A stretch of 64,000 bases of DNA. It comes from Nocardioides panzhihuensis (GTDB taxonomy: Bacteria; Actinomycetota; Actinomycetes; Propionibacteriales; Nocardioidaceae). Position 1 is the stretch's first letter; each line of letters begins with the position of its first letter. Shown in pieces: positions 25,807 through 33,350 of this stretch. The DNA is taken from assembly GCF_013408335.1 (NCBI RefSeq), contig NZ_JACBZR010000001.1:4193501-4257500 (forward strand). The letters are read 5' to 3'. Position numbers and translations under genes: made by a program. Below the pieces are notes generated by a model. The model saw only the letters and a program-made list of their open reading frames with translations, was not told the DNA's origin and ran no database searches.

Positions 25807-26475
25807 ATGAGCTACGCAGCGCCACCTCCCCCACCGCCCCTGACACCGCAGTCAGGGACCGACGTCACCGGTAGCGCCCCGCGATCGACCATGGCCACCA
25901 CCATCGTCGTGATCACCACGGTGGTGCTACTGCAGATCGGGATCGCCCTAGTGGGCCTCGTCCTGATCTATCTCCTCGGCGGCACCGCGGCCACCATGAC
26001 GATCGTCACCATCGTCACCATCGTGCTCAACGCGCTGCTCTACGCCGTAGTGGCAGGCGGCGCCGCAGTGATCGCCCGCACCCCGACGGGGCGGCTCCTC
26101 GGCATCGCGCTGCCGATGCTCGCGTGGCTCCTGAACACCGTGCTCTGGCACGCCCTCGTCGAGCTGTTCCAGTTCTACAACCCGGTCGTCGTCGGCCTTC
26201 TCGCACCGCTGGTCCTGCTGTTGGTCCTCGCCGGTTGGGGATGCGCCGCCTGGACCGGTCGCCGGTGGCTCATCGGGCTCCCAGCCACCTATGTCCTGCT
26301 CATCGTGGTGCACGTGCCGCTGTCCATCGCACTGACGCCGGCATTGTCTTTCGACAACTTCGCCGCGGCGCAGCTGTGGTCGGCCCTGTCCGCCTTGGTG
26401 ACGACGGTGGCCGTGGTTCTCGGCGGGGTCGTCTGCTGGCTGCTGGCCCGATCGGAACAGGACCTCCGGAAATGA
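25807..26475 (+). CDS. Multi-spanning membrane protein, unknown function
   Basis: 222 residues. A proline-rich, cytosolic N-terminus (residues 4-12) precedes about six hydrophobic segments rich in Val, Leu, Ile and Thr; short Arg-containing loops separate them. No enzymatic or transport signature is visible. CAGGCT at 25794-25799, 7 nt before the ATG, suggests leaderless expression. It converges on rplQ, sharing the bidirectional terminator at 26480-26507. Confidence 0.65.
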   Translation: MSYAAPPPPPPLTPQSGTDVTGSAPRSTMATTIVVITTVVLLQIGIALVGLVLIYLLGGTAATMTIVTIVTIVLNALLYAVVAGGAAVIARTPTGRLLGIALPMLAWLLNTVLWHALVELFQFYNPVVVGLLAPLVLLLVLAGWGCAAWTGRRWLIGLPATYVLLIVVHVPLSIALTPALSFDNFAAAQLWSALSALVTTVAVVLGGVVCWLLARSEQDLRK

Positions 26476-26479
26476 CGGC

Positions 26480-26507
26480 GGCCCGTCACCCTCGCGGGTG
26501 ACGGGCC
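26480..26507. terminator. Bidirectional terminator of the ribosomal superoperon
   Basis: An 11-bp perfect stem, GGCCCGTCACC (26480-26490) with 26497-26507, around a 6-nt loop. It lies 5 nt past the stop of the membrane-protein gene and 17 nt past the rplQ stop. Confidence 0.8.
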
Positions 26508-26523
26508 ACTGTTCGGAACCAGA

Positions 26524-27057
26524 TCAGGCCTTGGCCTCGTCCTTGGTCTCCTCAGCAGGCGCCTCGTCGGCAGCAGCCTCGGTGGCCTCGGTCTCCTCAG
26601 CAGCGGTCTCCTCGACCGGCGCCTCGTCGGCCGGGGTCTCCTCAACGGGGGCGGCAACCGGAGCCGCGGCAGCCGGAGCAGCCTTGGTCTTCGGCTCGTA
26701 GGCCTCGTTGACGAGCTCGATCACGGCCATCGGAGCGTTGTCGCCCTTGCGGGGACCGATCTTGGTGATCCGGGTGTAGCCACCCGGACGCTCCGCGAAC
26801 TGCTCGGCGATCTCGGTGAAGAGGGTGTGCACGACCGACTTGTCGCGGATGGTCTTGAGGACCTCGCGACGGTTGTGCAGGTCACCCTTCTTGGCCTTGG
26901 TGATCAGCTTCTCCGCGACGGGGCGGAGAAGCCGGGCCTTGGCCTCGGTGGTGGTGATGCGGCCGTTCTCGAACAGCGCGGTGGCGAGGTTCGAGACGAT
27001 CAGCTTCTGGTGCGCGGGCGAACCGCCGAGGCGGGCACCCTTCGTCGGGGTAGGCAT
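26524..27057 (-). CDS. rplQ: 50S ribosomal protein L17 (bL17) with acidic C-terminal tail
   Basis: Large-subunit protein near the exit tunnel. Residues 1-120 are the normal L17 core ([34 protein letters not shown]). Residues ~122-177 are an Ala/Glu/Pro/Thr low-complexity tail with repeated EET and DEAP elements, strongly acidic, unlike the 115-130 residue bacterial norm; such tails occur in other actinobacteria. Last gene of the alpha operon, 156 nt after rpoA with a hairpin in the gap. Confidence 0.96.
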   Translation of the reverse strand: MPTPTKGARLGGSPAHQKLIVSNLATALFENGRITTTEAKARLLRPVAEKLITKAKKGDLHNRREVLKTIRDKSVVHTLFTEIAEQFAERPGGYTRITKIGPRKGDNAPMAVIELVNEAYEPKTKAAPAAAAPVAAPVEETPADEAPVEETAAEETEATEAAADEAPAEETKDEAKA

Positions 27058-27173
27058 CGAGCCTGCTCCTTCTCTCCGGCCGTACTAGGTACCGGGGTAG
27101 ACGCCCAAGCGGGCGGTTTTCTCATGGATTACGCCGGGCCGCGGCTGCACCGCAAACCCCTGGCGAAACTGTC

Positions 27174-27206
27174 CGCCCGGCCGCGGCGGAGCCGCCTGGC
27201 CGGGCG
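27174..27206 (-). other. Hairpin just after rpoA
   Basis: A 9-bp outer stem (27174-27182 with 27198-27206) encloses a second GGCGG/CCGCC pairing. Starting 8 nt past the rpoA stop and about 115 nt before rplQ, it may attenuate or stabilise the message between the two genes. Confidence 0.55.
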
Positions 27207-27213
27207 TAACAAC

Positions 27214-28230
27214 TCAGTACTGCTCGTCCTCGACGAACGCGTCGTCGTCATCGTCGCCGTAGGCGGCGAGGGCGGCGGACGGGTCGAAGCCCGGGGCGCT
27301 GTCCTTGAGCGACAGACCCATCTCGTGCAGCTTCAGCTTGACCTCGTCGATGGACTTGGCGCCGAAGTTGCGGATGTCGAGCAGGTCCTGCTCCGAGCGG
27401 GAGATGAGCTCACCCACGGTGTGGATGCCCTCGCGCTTGAGGCAGTTGTAGGAGCGGACGGTCAGCTGCAGGTCCTCGACCGGGAGGGCGAGGTCGGCGG
27501 CGAGCTGCTCGTCGACCGGCGACGGGCCGATGTCGATGCCCTCGGCGTCGACGTTCAGCTCACGGGCCAGACCGAAGAGCTCGACCAGGGTCTTACCGGC
27601 CGAGGCGATCGCGTCACGGGGAGCGATCGACGGCTTGGTCTCGACGTCGATGACGAGCTTGTCGAAGTCCGTGCGCTGCTCGACACGGGTGGCCTCGACC
27701 TTGTAGCTGACCTTGAGGACCGGCGAGTAGATCGAGTCGACCGGGATCCGGCCGATCTCGTTCTCGGCGCCCTTGTTCTGGACCGCGGAGACGTAGCCGC
27801 GGCCACGCTCGACGACGAGCTCGAGCTCGATCTTGCCCTTGTCGGAGAGCGTCGCGATCTTCAGGTCGGGGTTGTGCACCTCGACACCGGCCGGCGGCGC
27901 GATGTCGGCAGCGGTGACGTCACCGGCACCGGACTTGCGCAGGTACATGGTGACGGGCTCGTCGTGCTCGGAGGAGACGACCAGACCCTTGAGGTTGAGG
28001 ATGATCTCGGTGACATCCTCCTTGACGCCCTCGATGGTCGAGAACTCGTGGAGAACGCCGTCGATCTTGATCGAGGTGACCGAAGCACCGGGGATCGAGG
28101 AGAGCAGGGTGCGCCGAAGAGAGTTGCCCAGCGTGTAACCGAAGCCCGGCTCGAGGGGCTCGATCACGAAACGGGAGCGGAACTCCTCGACGGACTCTTC
28201 CGACAGGGTGGGGCGCTGTGCGATAAGCAC
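27214..28230 (-). CDS. rpoA: DNA-directed RNA polymerase subunit alpha
   Basis: RNA polymerase assembly subunit, 338 residues. The N-terminal dimerisation domain ([18 protein letters not shown]) occupies about 1-230; the C-terminal domain that contacts UP elements and activators ([15 protein letters not shown] and [12 protein letters not shown]) about 250-310; an acidic tail (DDDDDAF) ends it. The start is GTG at 28230. It follows rpsD after 149 nt containing a strong stem-loop, so its supply may be tuned separately from the ribosomal proteins. Confidence 0.98.
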   Translation of the reverse strand: MLIAQRPTLSEESVEEFRSRFVIEPLEPGFGYTLGNSLRRTLLSSIPGASVTSIKIDGVLHEFSTIEGVKEDVTEIILNLKGLVVSSEHDEPVTMYLRKSGAGDVTAADIAPPAGVEVHNPDLKIATLSDKGKIELELVVERGRGYVSAVQNKGAENEIGRIPVDSIYSPVLKVSYKVEATRVEQRTDFDKLVIDVETKPSIAPRDAIASAGKTLVELFGLARELNVDAEGIDIGPSPVDEQLAADLALPVEDLQLTVRSYNCLKREGIHTVGELISRSEQDLLDIRNFGAKSIDEVKLKLHEMGLSLKDSAPGFDPSAALAAYGDDDDDAFVEDEQY

Positions 28231-28313
28231 TGATTTGTCCTTTCCGGGCCGACCGCTATTTGACGGACCCGAACTTCAAGGGGTGATGACGGAAGGCTGT
28301 GGGGGCGGCAAGG

Positions 28314-28351
28314 CCCCGGCGTACTTCTTCTGTGAAGTTTGAACGCCGGGG
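28314..28351 (-). other. Hairpin between rpsD and rpoA
   Basis: CCCCGGCGT (28314-28322) pairs with ACGCCGGGG (28343-28351), and inside it ACTTC pairs with GAAGT. A candidate attenuator or RNA-processing site in the alpha operon. Confidence 0.6.
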
Positions 28352-28379
28352 ACTCGTCGTGGTTACTGCGTAGGGCCGA

Positions 28380-28988
28380 TCACTTCTTCGAGTAGTACTC
28401 GACGATCAGCTGCTCCTGGACCGGGACGTCGATCTGAGCCCGGACGGGGAGCTGGTGAACCAGGATGCGCATCCGGTTCGGGACAGCCTCGAGCCAAGCC
28501 GGGACGACGCGCTCGCCGTGGGTCTCGCGAGCCACGATGAACGGGGTCATCTCCAGCGACTTCTCGCGAACGTCGATGACGTCGTGAGCCGACACCTGGA
28601 ACGAAGGCACGTTGACCTTCTTGCCGTTGACCAGGAAGTGGCCGTGAACGACCAGCTGGCGGGCCTGGCGGCGGGTGCGGGCGAAACCGGCACGGTAGAC
28701 GACGTTGTCCAGGCGGCCCTCGAGGAGCACCAGGAGGTTGTCGCCGGTCTTGCCACCGCGGCGGTGGGCCTCGGCGTAGTAGGAAGCGAACTGCTTCTCC
28801 ATCACGCCGTAGGTGAAGCGAGCCTTCTGCTTCTCACGAAGCTGGAGGAGGTACTCGCTCTCCTTGATGCGGCCGCGGCCGTGCTGGCCGGGAGGGTAGG
28901 GGCGCTTCTCGAACGCCGCGTCGTTGCCGACAAGGTCGACACCGAGACGGCGCGACTTGCGGGTCATGGGTCCGGTGTAACGGGCCAT
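28380..28988 (-). CDS. rpsD: 30S ribosomal protein S4 (uS4), zinc-free type
   Basis: Small-subunit assembly initiator that binds the 5' domain of 16S rRNA, and in some bacteria a translational repressor of its operon. The 202-residue protein starts MARYTGPMTRKSRRLG and contains the S4 RNA-binding domain (EGRLDNVVYRAGFARTRRQA). The N-terminus has no cysteines, so it is the form that does not bind zinc. It is 34 nt after rpsK. Confidence 0.98.
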   Translation of the reverse strand: MARYTGPMTRKSRRLGVDLVGNDAAFEKRPYPPGQHGRGRIKESEYLLQLREKQKARFTYGVMEKQFASYYAEAHRRGGKTGDNLLVLLEGRLDNVVYRAGFARTRRQARQLVVHGHFLVNGKKVNVPSFQVSAHDVIDVREKSLEMTPFIVARETHGERVVPAWLEAVPNRMRILVHQLPVRAQIDVPVQEQLIVEYYSKK

Positions 28989-29022
28989 TACTCTTCAGTC
29001 TCCTTCTATGTCTCGGTGGGGA

Positions 29023-29424
29023 TCAAACGCGACGGCGCTTGGGCGGACGGCAGCCGTTGTGCGGGGCCGGCGTGACGTCCTGGATGGTGCCGACCTCGAG
29101 GCCGATCGCACCCAGGGAACGGATCGCGGTCTCGCGGCCCGAGCCCGGGCCCTTCACGAAGACGTCGATCTTCTTCATGCCGTGGTCCATCGCACGGCGA
29201 CCAGCGGCCTCGGCGGCCATCTGAGCGGCGAACGGGGTGGACTTACGCGAGCCCTTGAAACCGACGGTGCCGGCCGAGGCCCACGAGATCACCGCACCGG
29301 TCGGGTCGGTGATCGTGACGATCGTGTTGTTGAACGTGCTCTTGATGTGGGCCTCGCCCTGAGCGACGTTCTTCTTCTCCTTGCGACGAACCTTCGTCGC
29401 ACCCTGTCGGGTCTTCGGAGGCAT
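29023..29424 (-). CDS. rpsK: 30S ribosomal protein S11 (uS11)
   Basis: Platform protein contacting mRNA near the Shine-Dalgarno helix. 133 residues with the signature [15 protein letters not shown] and the C-terminal [19 protein letters not shown]. The N-terminal [10 protein letters not shown] segment is typical for actinobacteria. It follows rpsM by 86 nt. Confidence 0.98.
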   Translation of the reverse strand: MPPKTRQGATKVRRKEKKNVAQGEAHIKSTFNNTIVTITDPTGAVISWASAGTVGFKGSRKSTPFAAQMAAEAAGRRAMDHGMKKIDVFVKGPGSGRETAIRSLGAIGLEVGTIQDVTPAPHNGCRPPKRRRV

Positions 29425-29510
29425 GCATTAACTCCTGAGTTGGCTGGTCTGTGAGATCGAGGCGAAGGCCGGATCAACGCTGCCCGGGAAATTCCGGTAC
29501 AGGCGTCGAA

Positions 29511-29888
29511 TCACTTGGCCTTCTTCTTGCCGGCGACGGTGCGCTTCGGGCCCTTGCGGGTGCGAGCGTTGGTCTTGGTGCGCTGACCGCGGACCGGAAG
29601 GCCCTGACGGTGGCGGCGACCCTGGTAGCTGCCGATCTCGATCTTGCGGCGGATGTCAGCCTGGACCTCGCGACGGAGGTCACCCTCGGTCTGGATGCCC
29701 TGGGCTTCGATCTCGTCGCGGAGCTTGACCAGCTCGTCCTCGGCCAGAGCGTGCACCCGGGTGTTCGGGTTGACGCCGGTGGCCTCGAGGAGCTTCTGCG
29801 AGGTGGTACGGCCGATGCCGTAGATGTAGGTGAGAGCGATCTCCACGCGCTTGTCGCGCGGAAGGTCAACACCTTGGAGGCGTGCCAT
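29511..29888 (-). CDS. rpsM: 30S ribosomal protein S13 (uS13)
   Basis: Head protein contacting L5 (bridge B1b) and tRNA. 125 residues: [20 protein letters not shown] at the start, the helix-hairpin-helix [11 protein letters not shown], and the basic [11 protein letters not shown] end with a lysine-rich tail that reaches the P site. It begins 160 nt after rpmJ, an unusually wide gap within the operon. Confidence 0.98.
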   Translation of the reverse strand: MARLQGVDLPRDKRVEIALTYIYGIGRTTSQKLLEATGVNPNTRVHALAEDELVKLRDEIEAQGIQTEGDLRREVQADIRRKIEIGSYQGRRHRQGLPVRGQRTKTNARTRKGPKRTVAGKKKAK

Positions 29889-30048
29889 TGTGATCCTTCT
29901 GGTTGCGTCAGAGGTGTCGGTCGGGTCGCGTCCCGGGGTGGCACCCTCGGGCTCCGGCCTCTGCTCCGGAGGTGAGTTCGGACCCAGAAAGTTCTGGCCT
30001 GTGTCCTAGCGACTCGATGAAGTATTCAGTTGTGCTGCGAGCTGGGAC

Positions 30049-30162
30049 TCAGCCCTGGCGCTGCTTGTGGCGCGGGTTCTCGCAGATCACCATGACGCGG
30101 CCGTGGCGACGGATCACCTTGCACTTGTCACAGATCTTCTTAACGCTCGGGTTGACCTTCAT
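30049..30162 (-). CDS. rpmJ: 50S ribosomal protein L36 (bL36), zinc-binding form
   Basis: A 37-residue large-subunit protein, easily missed because of its size. It begins [19 protein letters not shown] and ends HKQRQG. Cys11, Cys14, Cys27 and His32 make the zinc ribbon, so this is the C+ form rather than the zinc-free paralogue used under zinc limitation. It lies 27 nt after infA and shares its operon. Confidence 0.96.
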   Translation of the reverse strand: MKVNPSVKKICDKCKVIRRHGRVMVICENPRHKQRQG

Positions 30163-30189
30163 GTCAGCCCTTTCTTGATCGTCGGCTGG

Positions 30190-30411
30190 CTACTTGTAGC
30201 GGTAGACGATCCGACCGCGCGTCAGGTCGTAGGGGGACAGCTCCACCACCACGCGGTCCTCAGGAAGGATCCGGATGTAGTGCTGCCGCATCTTGCCGCT
30301 GATGTGGGCGAGAACCTTGTGTCCGTTGCTCAGCTCCACGCGGAACATAGCGTTGGGGAGGGCCTCCACTACGGTGCCCTCGATCTCGATCACGCCTTCT
30401 TTCTTCGGCAT
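30190..30411 (-). CDS. infA: Translation initiation factor IF-1
   Basis: 73-residue S1-like OB-fold factor that blocks the A site during initiation. It matches full-length bacterial IF-1 from [12 protein letters not shown] to GRIVYRYK. The ATG at 30411 gives the standard length; the frame extends to 30438 upstream, but that would add a nine-residue leader absent from relatives, and AGAGGG lies directly before 30411. First gene of the infA-rpmJ-rpsM-rpsK-rpsD-rpoA-rplQ unit, here physically detached from map. Confidence 0.95.
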   Translation of the reverse strand: MPKKEGVIEIEGTVVEALPNAMFRVELSNGHKVLAHISGKMRQHYIRILPEDRVVVELSPYDLTRGRIVYRYK

Positions 30412-30438
30412 GCCCTCTGCAATCTGTTGGTCGGTCAT

Positions 30439-30643
30439 CTACCGTTCAAACCACGGATCGGATGACCCGCGGGCGGTCCGGGAACCTCTCCGATAATCGG
30501 AGTGGACCTCGTGAAGCCATCTGCATGTCTCACCCGCGAGCGCGCAGAAGCGCGCTGACCGGGCAGCCGCGAGGCACGACGGGACAGACCCACGTTGGAC
30601 CGACTACCGATCGTAGTCCCCTAGATCAGCAATGCCCTAATCG
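30439..30643 (-). promoter_or_regulatory. infA upstream region with candidate promoter and hairpin
   Basis: This 205-nt gap must hold the promoter of the alpha operon. TTGACG (minus strand, 30647 to 30642) overlaps the stop of the upstream monooxygenase gene and could be a -35, with TCTAGG 16 nt on as a poor -10. AGCGCGC-AGAA-GCGCGCT (30539-30556) is a strong short hairpin, possibly the terminator of the upstream operon. Confidence 0.35.
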
Positions 30644-31897
30644 TCAAGCCCGGGCGGCTGCGTCCGCTTCCGCGACCTCCGCGAGGTACGCCATCGCCGC
30701 CTCCGGGTCGCCGAGGAACGGTCCGAGATCCTCGGGGTGCGGGAACAGCCGGGTGAACCGGTCCGCCACCGTCTGGTGCTGGGTGGCCGCGCCGAGCACC
30801 TGCTGCACGTGCTCGGGCAGCGGGTTGAGCAGCGCGTCGGTCATGCCGGTCGAGTGCTGCGCGCGGGTCTCCCAGAAGGTCTCGAAGGTCGCCTGCATCC
30901 ACTCCGGGTCGAACGGCTGGTCGCCACGCTCGACGATCGCCTTGGTGTAGATCCCGGCACAGTGGGCGGCGTTGTTGGAGCCCTGACCCGCGATCGGGTC
31001 GTTGACGACGACGACGTCGCCCATGCCGAAGACGTAGGTGCCGTCGGCGACCTCGGCGTACGGCTTGCGGATCATGCCGGTGAAGGAGCCCGAGAGCGAG
31101 GCGCGGGCGTCGGTGGGCACGCACTCACGCATCAGCTCGCCCTCCCACGGCATGTGCTCGAGCATCAGGTGCTGGAGGCGGCGCAGGTGCTCGTCGGGAC
31201 GTGGGCGGTCCCAGAAGCAGTCGAAGGGGCCGTCCGGGACCGCCTCGACGAACGCGACCCGGCTCGGCCCGGCGCTGGTCAGGGCGGGGATCACGAACAG
31301 CTCCCCCACACCGGGCGCGACGTTGATCCGCATGCTCCCGGCCGGGAAGTCGTCCGGCTCGACCCAGCCTTGGAGATAGATCGCCGAGAGCGTACGGCCG
31401 GGGCTGGTGTACTTGGAACGGACGGGGTCACGGTCGAAGAGGTCGACGATCTCGCCCTTGCCGGCGGCGATGAGGGTCAGGTCGTACATCGGCGCCAGGC
31501 CGGCCAGGTCGGAGGTCATCACGGGGTGGTAGATGATCCGGCCGCCGCGGTCCTCGAACAGCTCCAGCCAGCTGGACATCTTCAACCGCTGGTCGACGGA
31601 CATGGCGTACGGCTGCCACGGTCCGTCGAACTTCAGTGCCCGAACCCCGGGCTCCGGGCTGACCGAGATGCCGACCGCGGGGATGCGCGGTGCCTCGTCC
31701 TCCCAGAGGTTCAGGTCGTAGGCACGCTCGTAGGCCAGGGCGGGCTCGAACATGACCTGCGTCGACATCGGCCAGCCGTCGCGCAGCTCGTCGGGCGTAC
31801 GCGCGGACATGACCGTCACCTCATAGCCCTCGATCTGGAGGCTGAGGGCGAGCTGCATGCCCGCCTGTCCGGCGCCGACGATCAAGATCTTGCGCAA
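30644..31897 (-). CDS. Styrene/indole monooxygenase-like FAD-dependent oxygenase
   Basis: 417-residue flavoprotein of the StyA group (two-component, group E monooxygenases), which epoxidise aromatic alkenes with reduced FAD supplied by a separate reductase. The N-terminal FAD-binding motif is ILIVGAGQAGMQLALSL, followed by EVTVMSARTPDELRDGWP; GMGDVVVVNDPIAGQGSNNA is the FAD-ribityl region. No StyB-type reductase is nearby. It begins 33 nt after the conservon G-protein gene and is likely its last cistron. StyA-like genes recur beside conservons in actinobacteria, as far as I recall, but their role there is unknown. Confidence 0.82.
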   Translation of the reverse strand: MRKILIVGAGQAGMQLALSLQIEGYEVTVMSARTPDELRDGWPMSTQVMFEPALAYERAYDLNLWEDEAPRIPAVGISVSPEPGVRALKFDGPWQPYAMSVDQRLKMSSWLELFEDRGGRIIYHPVMTSDLAGLAPMYDLTLIAAGKGEIVDLFDRDPVRSKYTSPGRTLSAIYLQGWVEPDDFPAGSMRINVAPGVGELFVIPALTSAGPSRVAFVEAVPDGPFDCFWDRPRPDEHLRRLQHLMLEHMPWEGELMRECVPTDARASLSGSFTGMIRKPYAEVADGTYVFGMGDVVVVNDPIAGQGSNNAAHCAGIYTKAIVERGDQPFDPEWMQATFETFWETRAQHSTGMTDALLNPLPEHVQQVLGAATQHQTVADRFTRLFPHPEDLGPFLGDPEAAMAYLAEVAEADAAARA

Positions 31898-31930
31898 GGA
31901 AACTCCTTCGGAGTGGGGACGCCTCCGGGG

Positions 31931-32521
31931 TCAGGCGCGGGTGGGGGTGGTTTTCATCGTGTGCGCCAGGCAGGCGACCAGCGTCTTGGCCGTGGACCTG
32001 CGGTCGCGGGCATCCACGGTCACCAGCGGCGTCTTCTCGTCGAGGCAGAGCGCGTCGCGCACCTTCTCCAAGGAATGGGTGAGCTTTCCGTCGAACAGGT
32101 TCACCGCAACGACGAACGGGACGTCGGAGTCGTTCTCGAAGTAGTTGATCGCGGGGAACGACGCATCGAGCTGACGGGTGTCGACGAGCACGACGGCACC
32201 GCTGGCGCCACGACACAGGTCGTCCCACATCGGCCAGAACCGGGGCTGACCCGGCGTGCCGAACAGGTAGAGCAGCAGATCTGGGGCGAGGGTGACCCGG
32301 CCGAAGTCCATCGCGACCGTCGTGGTCGTCTTGGCGCTCGAGGCCGAGAGCGGATCCACCGCCTCGCCGGCCTGCGTCATCCAGGCCTCGGTGTTCACCG
32401 GCGGGATCTCGGAGACGGACGCGACCAGGGTCGACTTCCCGACGCCGAAACCTCCTGCGATCACGAGCTTGGCAGAGGTGACGGTCAGCGACTGGCGGTC
32501 AGCCGAGCTCGGAAAGGCCAT
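31931..32521 (-). CDS. Conservon small GTPase (CvnD-like)
   Basis: A 196-residue Ras-like G protein of the bacterial MglA-related group. G1/P-loop is GGFGVGKSTL, G2 lies in the KTTTTVAMDFG region, G3 is LFGTPGQPRFW, and the G4 position reads AVNLFDG rather than NKxD, as normal for this group. It overlaps the DUF742 gene by 23 nt. Together with the histidine-kinase-like, roadblock and DUF742 genes it completes a conservon, a signalling complex proposed to resemble receptor-linked G proteins. Confidence 0.88.
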   Translation of the reverse strand: MAFPSSADRQSLTVTSAKLVIAGGFGVGKSTLVASVSEIPPVNTEAWMTQAGEAVDPLSASSAKTTTTVAMDFGRVTLAPDLLLYLFGTPGQPRFWPMWDDLCRGASGAVVLVDTRQLDASFPAINYFENDSDVPFVVAVNLFDGKLTHSLEKVRDALCLDEKTPLVTVDARDRRSTAKTLVACLAHTMKTTPTRA

Positions 32522-32843
32522 CGATAACTCTCTTCAACAGACGGTGGTCGAACGGGGAGTCGTAAGCCCCCTCATTGATCTGCAGGTGCTCGGTCGAGGC
32601 AAGGTCCTCGAGCAGCACGCGAGTCACCCCGAGTGAGATCCCGCAATGCGCGGACAGCTCCGCGACCGACTGTGGCCCGAGACGTACACGGTCGTAGAGC
32701 CGGCGCGACTCTGGCGTCAGCTTGGACGCCGCTCGCGCATCGAAGTGCGACGCCGAGATCAGCGTGTGCACGTACAGCTGGTGGTTGGTCTGGGTCCGGC
32801 CGCCGGTGAGCACATAAGGCCGTACCCACGGATTGGAACTCAC
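32499..32843 (-). CDS. DUF742 protein (CvnC-like)
   Basis: 114 residues, the winged-helix-like DUF742 family. It opens VRPYVLTGGRTQ, a nearly invariant segment, then has a helix-turn-helix-like region (ELSAHCGISLGVTRVLLEDL). The start is GTG at 32843. In Streptomyces conservons this product binds the other Cvn proteins and affects GTPase cycling. Overlap with the GTPase gene indicates coupled translation. Confidence 0.88.
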   Translation of the reverse strand: MSSNPWVRPYVLTGGRTQTNHQLYVHTLISASHFDARAASKLTPESRRLYDRVRLGPQSVAELSAHCGISLGVTRVLLEDLASTEHLQINEGAYDSPFDHRLLKRVIDGLSELG

Positions 32844-32871
32844 GGTTCCCCTTCCGCTCGCTGAGACTCGT

Positions 32872-33321
32872 TCACGCCCGCTCCCCCGCCATCGAGCTGA
32901 CCGTCATCTGGCGCAGCTCGTCGCGCATCTGGGGAGTGAGTACGTGGCCGACGGCGTCGACCAGCTGGGCCATCTTGTGGGCGACGACGCCCAGGTTCGC
33001 ACCGGCGCCGACGAGGACGGCGAAGCCGGCGAGGTCGCCGATGCCCATGAAGAGGAAGTGGCCGCTGTGGAACTTCAGCATCACCTGGTCGCAGCCAGGC
33101 TCGCCCACCTCACGCGCGATGTTGTTGCCGAGACTGATCACCCCGGCGGTCATCGCGGCAAGAGGGTCGGCGACATTGGCGGACATGCCGCCGGCACCGA
33201 TCAGCGGGAGCCCGTCGGAGGAGACGATGAGCGCATGGGTCACACCGGGAGTGGAGCTGGCGAAGTTGTCGATCAGCCAGCTGAATTCCTTGGGGTCGCG
33301 GGGGACGACCGGGCTTTCCAT
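32872..33321 (-). CDS. Roadblock/LC7-domain protein (CvnB-like)
   Basis: 149 residues with a single roadblock/LC7 domain, a family that regulates small GTPases as GAP-like or scaffold proteins (MglB, CvnB). It shows FSWLIDNFASSTPGVTHALI at the start, the VSSDGLPLI strand and AGANLGVVAHKM. ATG at 33321 has AAAGG about 11 nt upstream inside a GAAAGG-AAA-CCTTTC palindrome. Lies between the kinase-like and DUF742 genes. Confidence 0.9.
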   Translation of the reverse strand: MESPVVPRDPKEFSWLIDNFASSTPGVTHALIVSSDGLPLIGAGGMSANVADPLAAMTAGVISLGNNIAREVGEPGCDQVMLKFHSGHFLFMGIGDLAGFAVLVGAGANLGVVAHKMAQLVDAVGHVLTPQMRDELRQMTVSSMAGERA

Positions 33322-33350
33322 TACGAAAGGTTTCCTTTCACTGCTGGGAC

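Noticed and set aside
30439..30643. Clear sigma-70 promoter for infA
   Set aside because: TTGACG is present, but no acceptable -10 at 16-18 nt; kept only as a low-confidence regulatory region.
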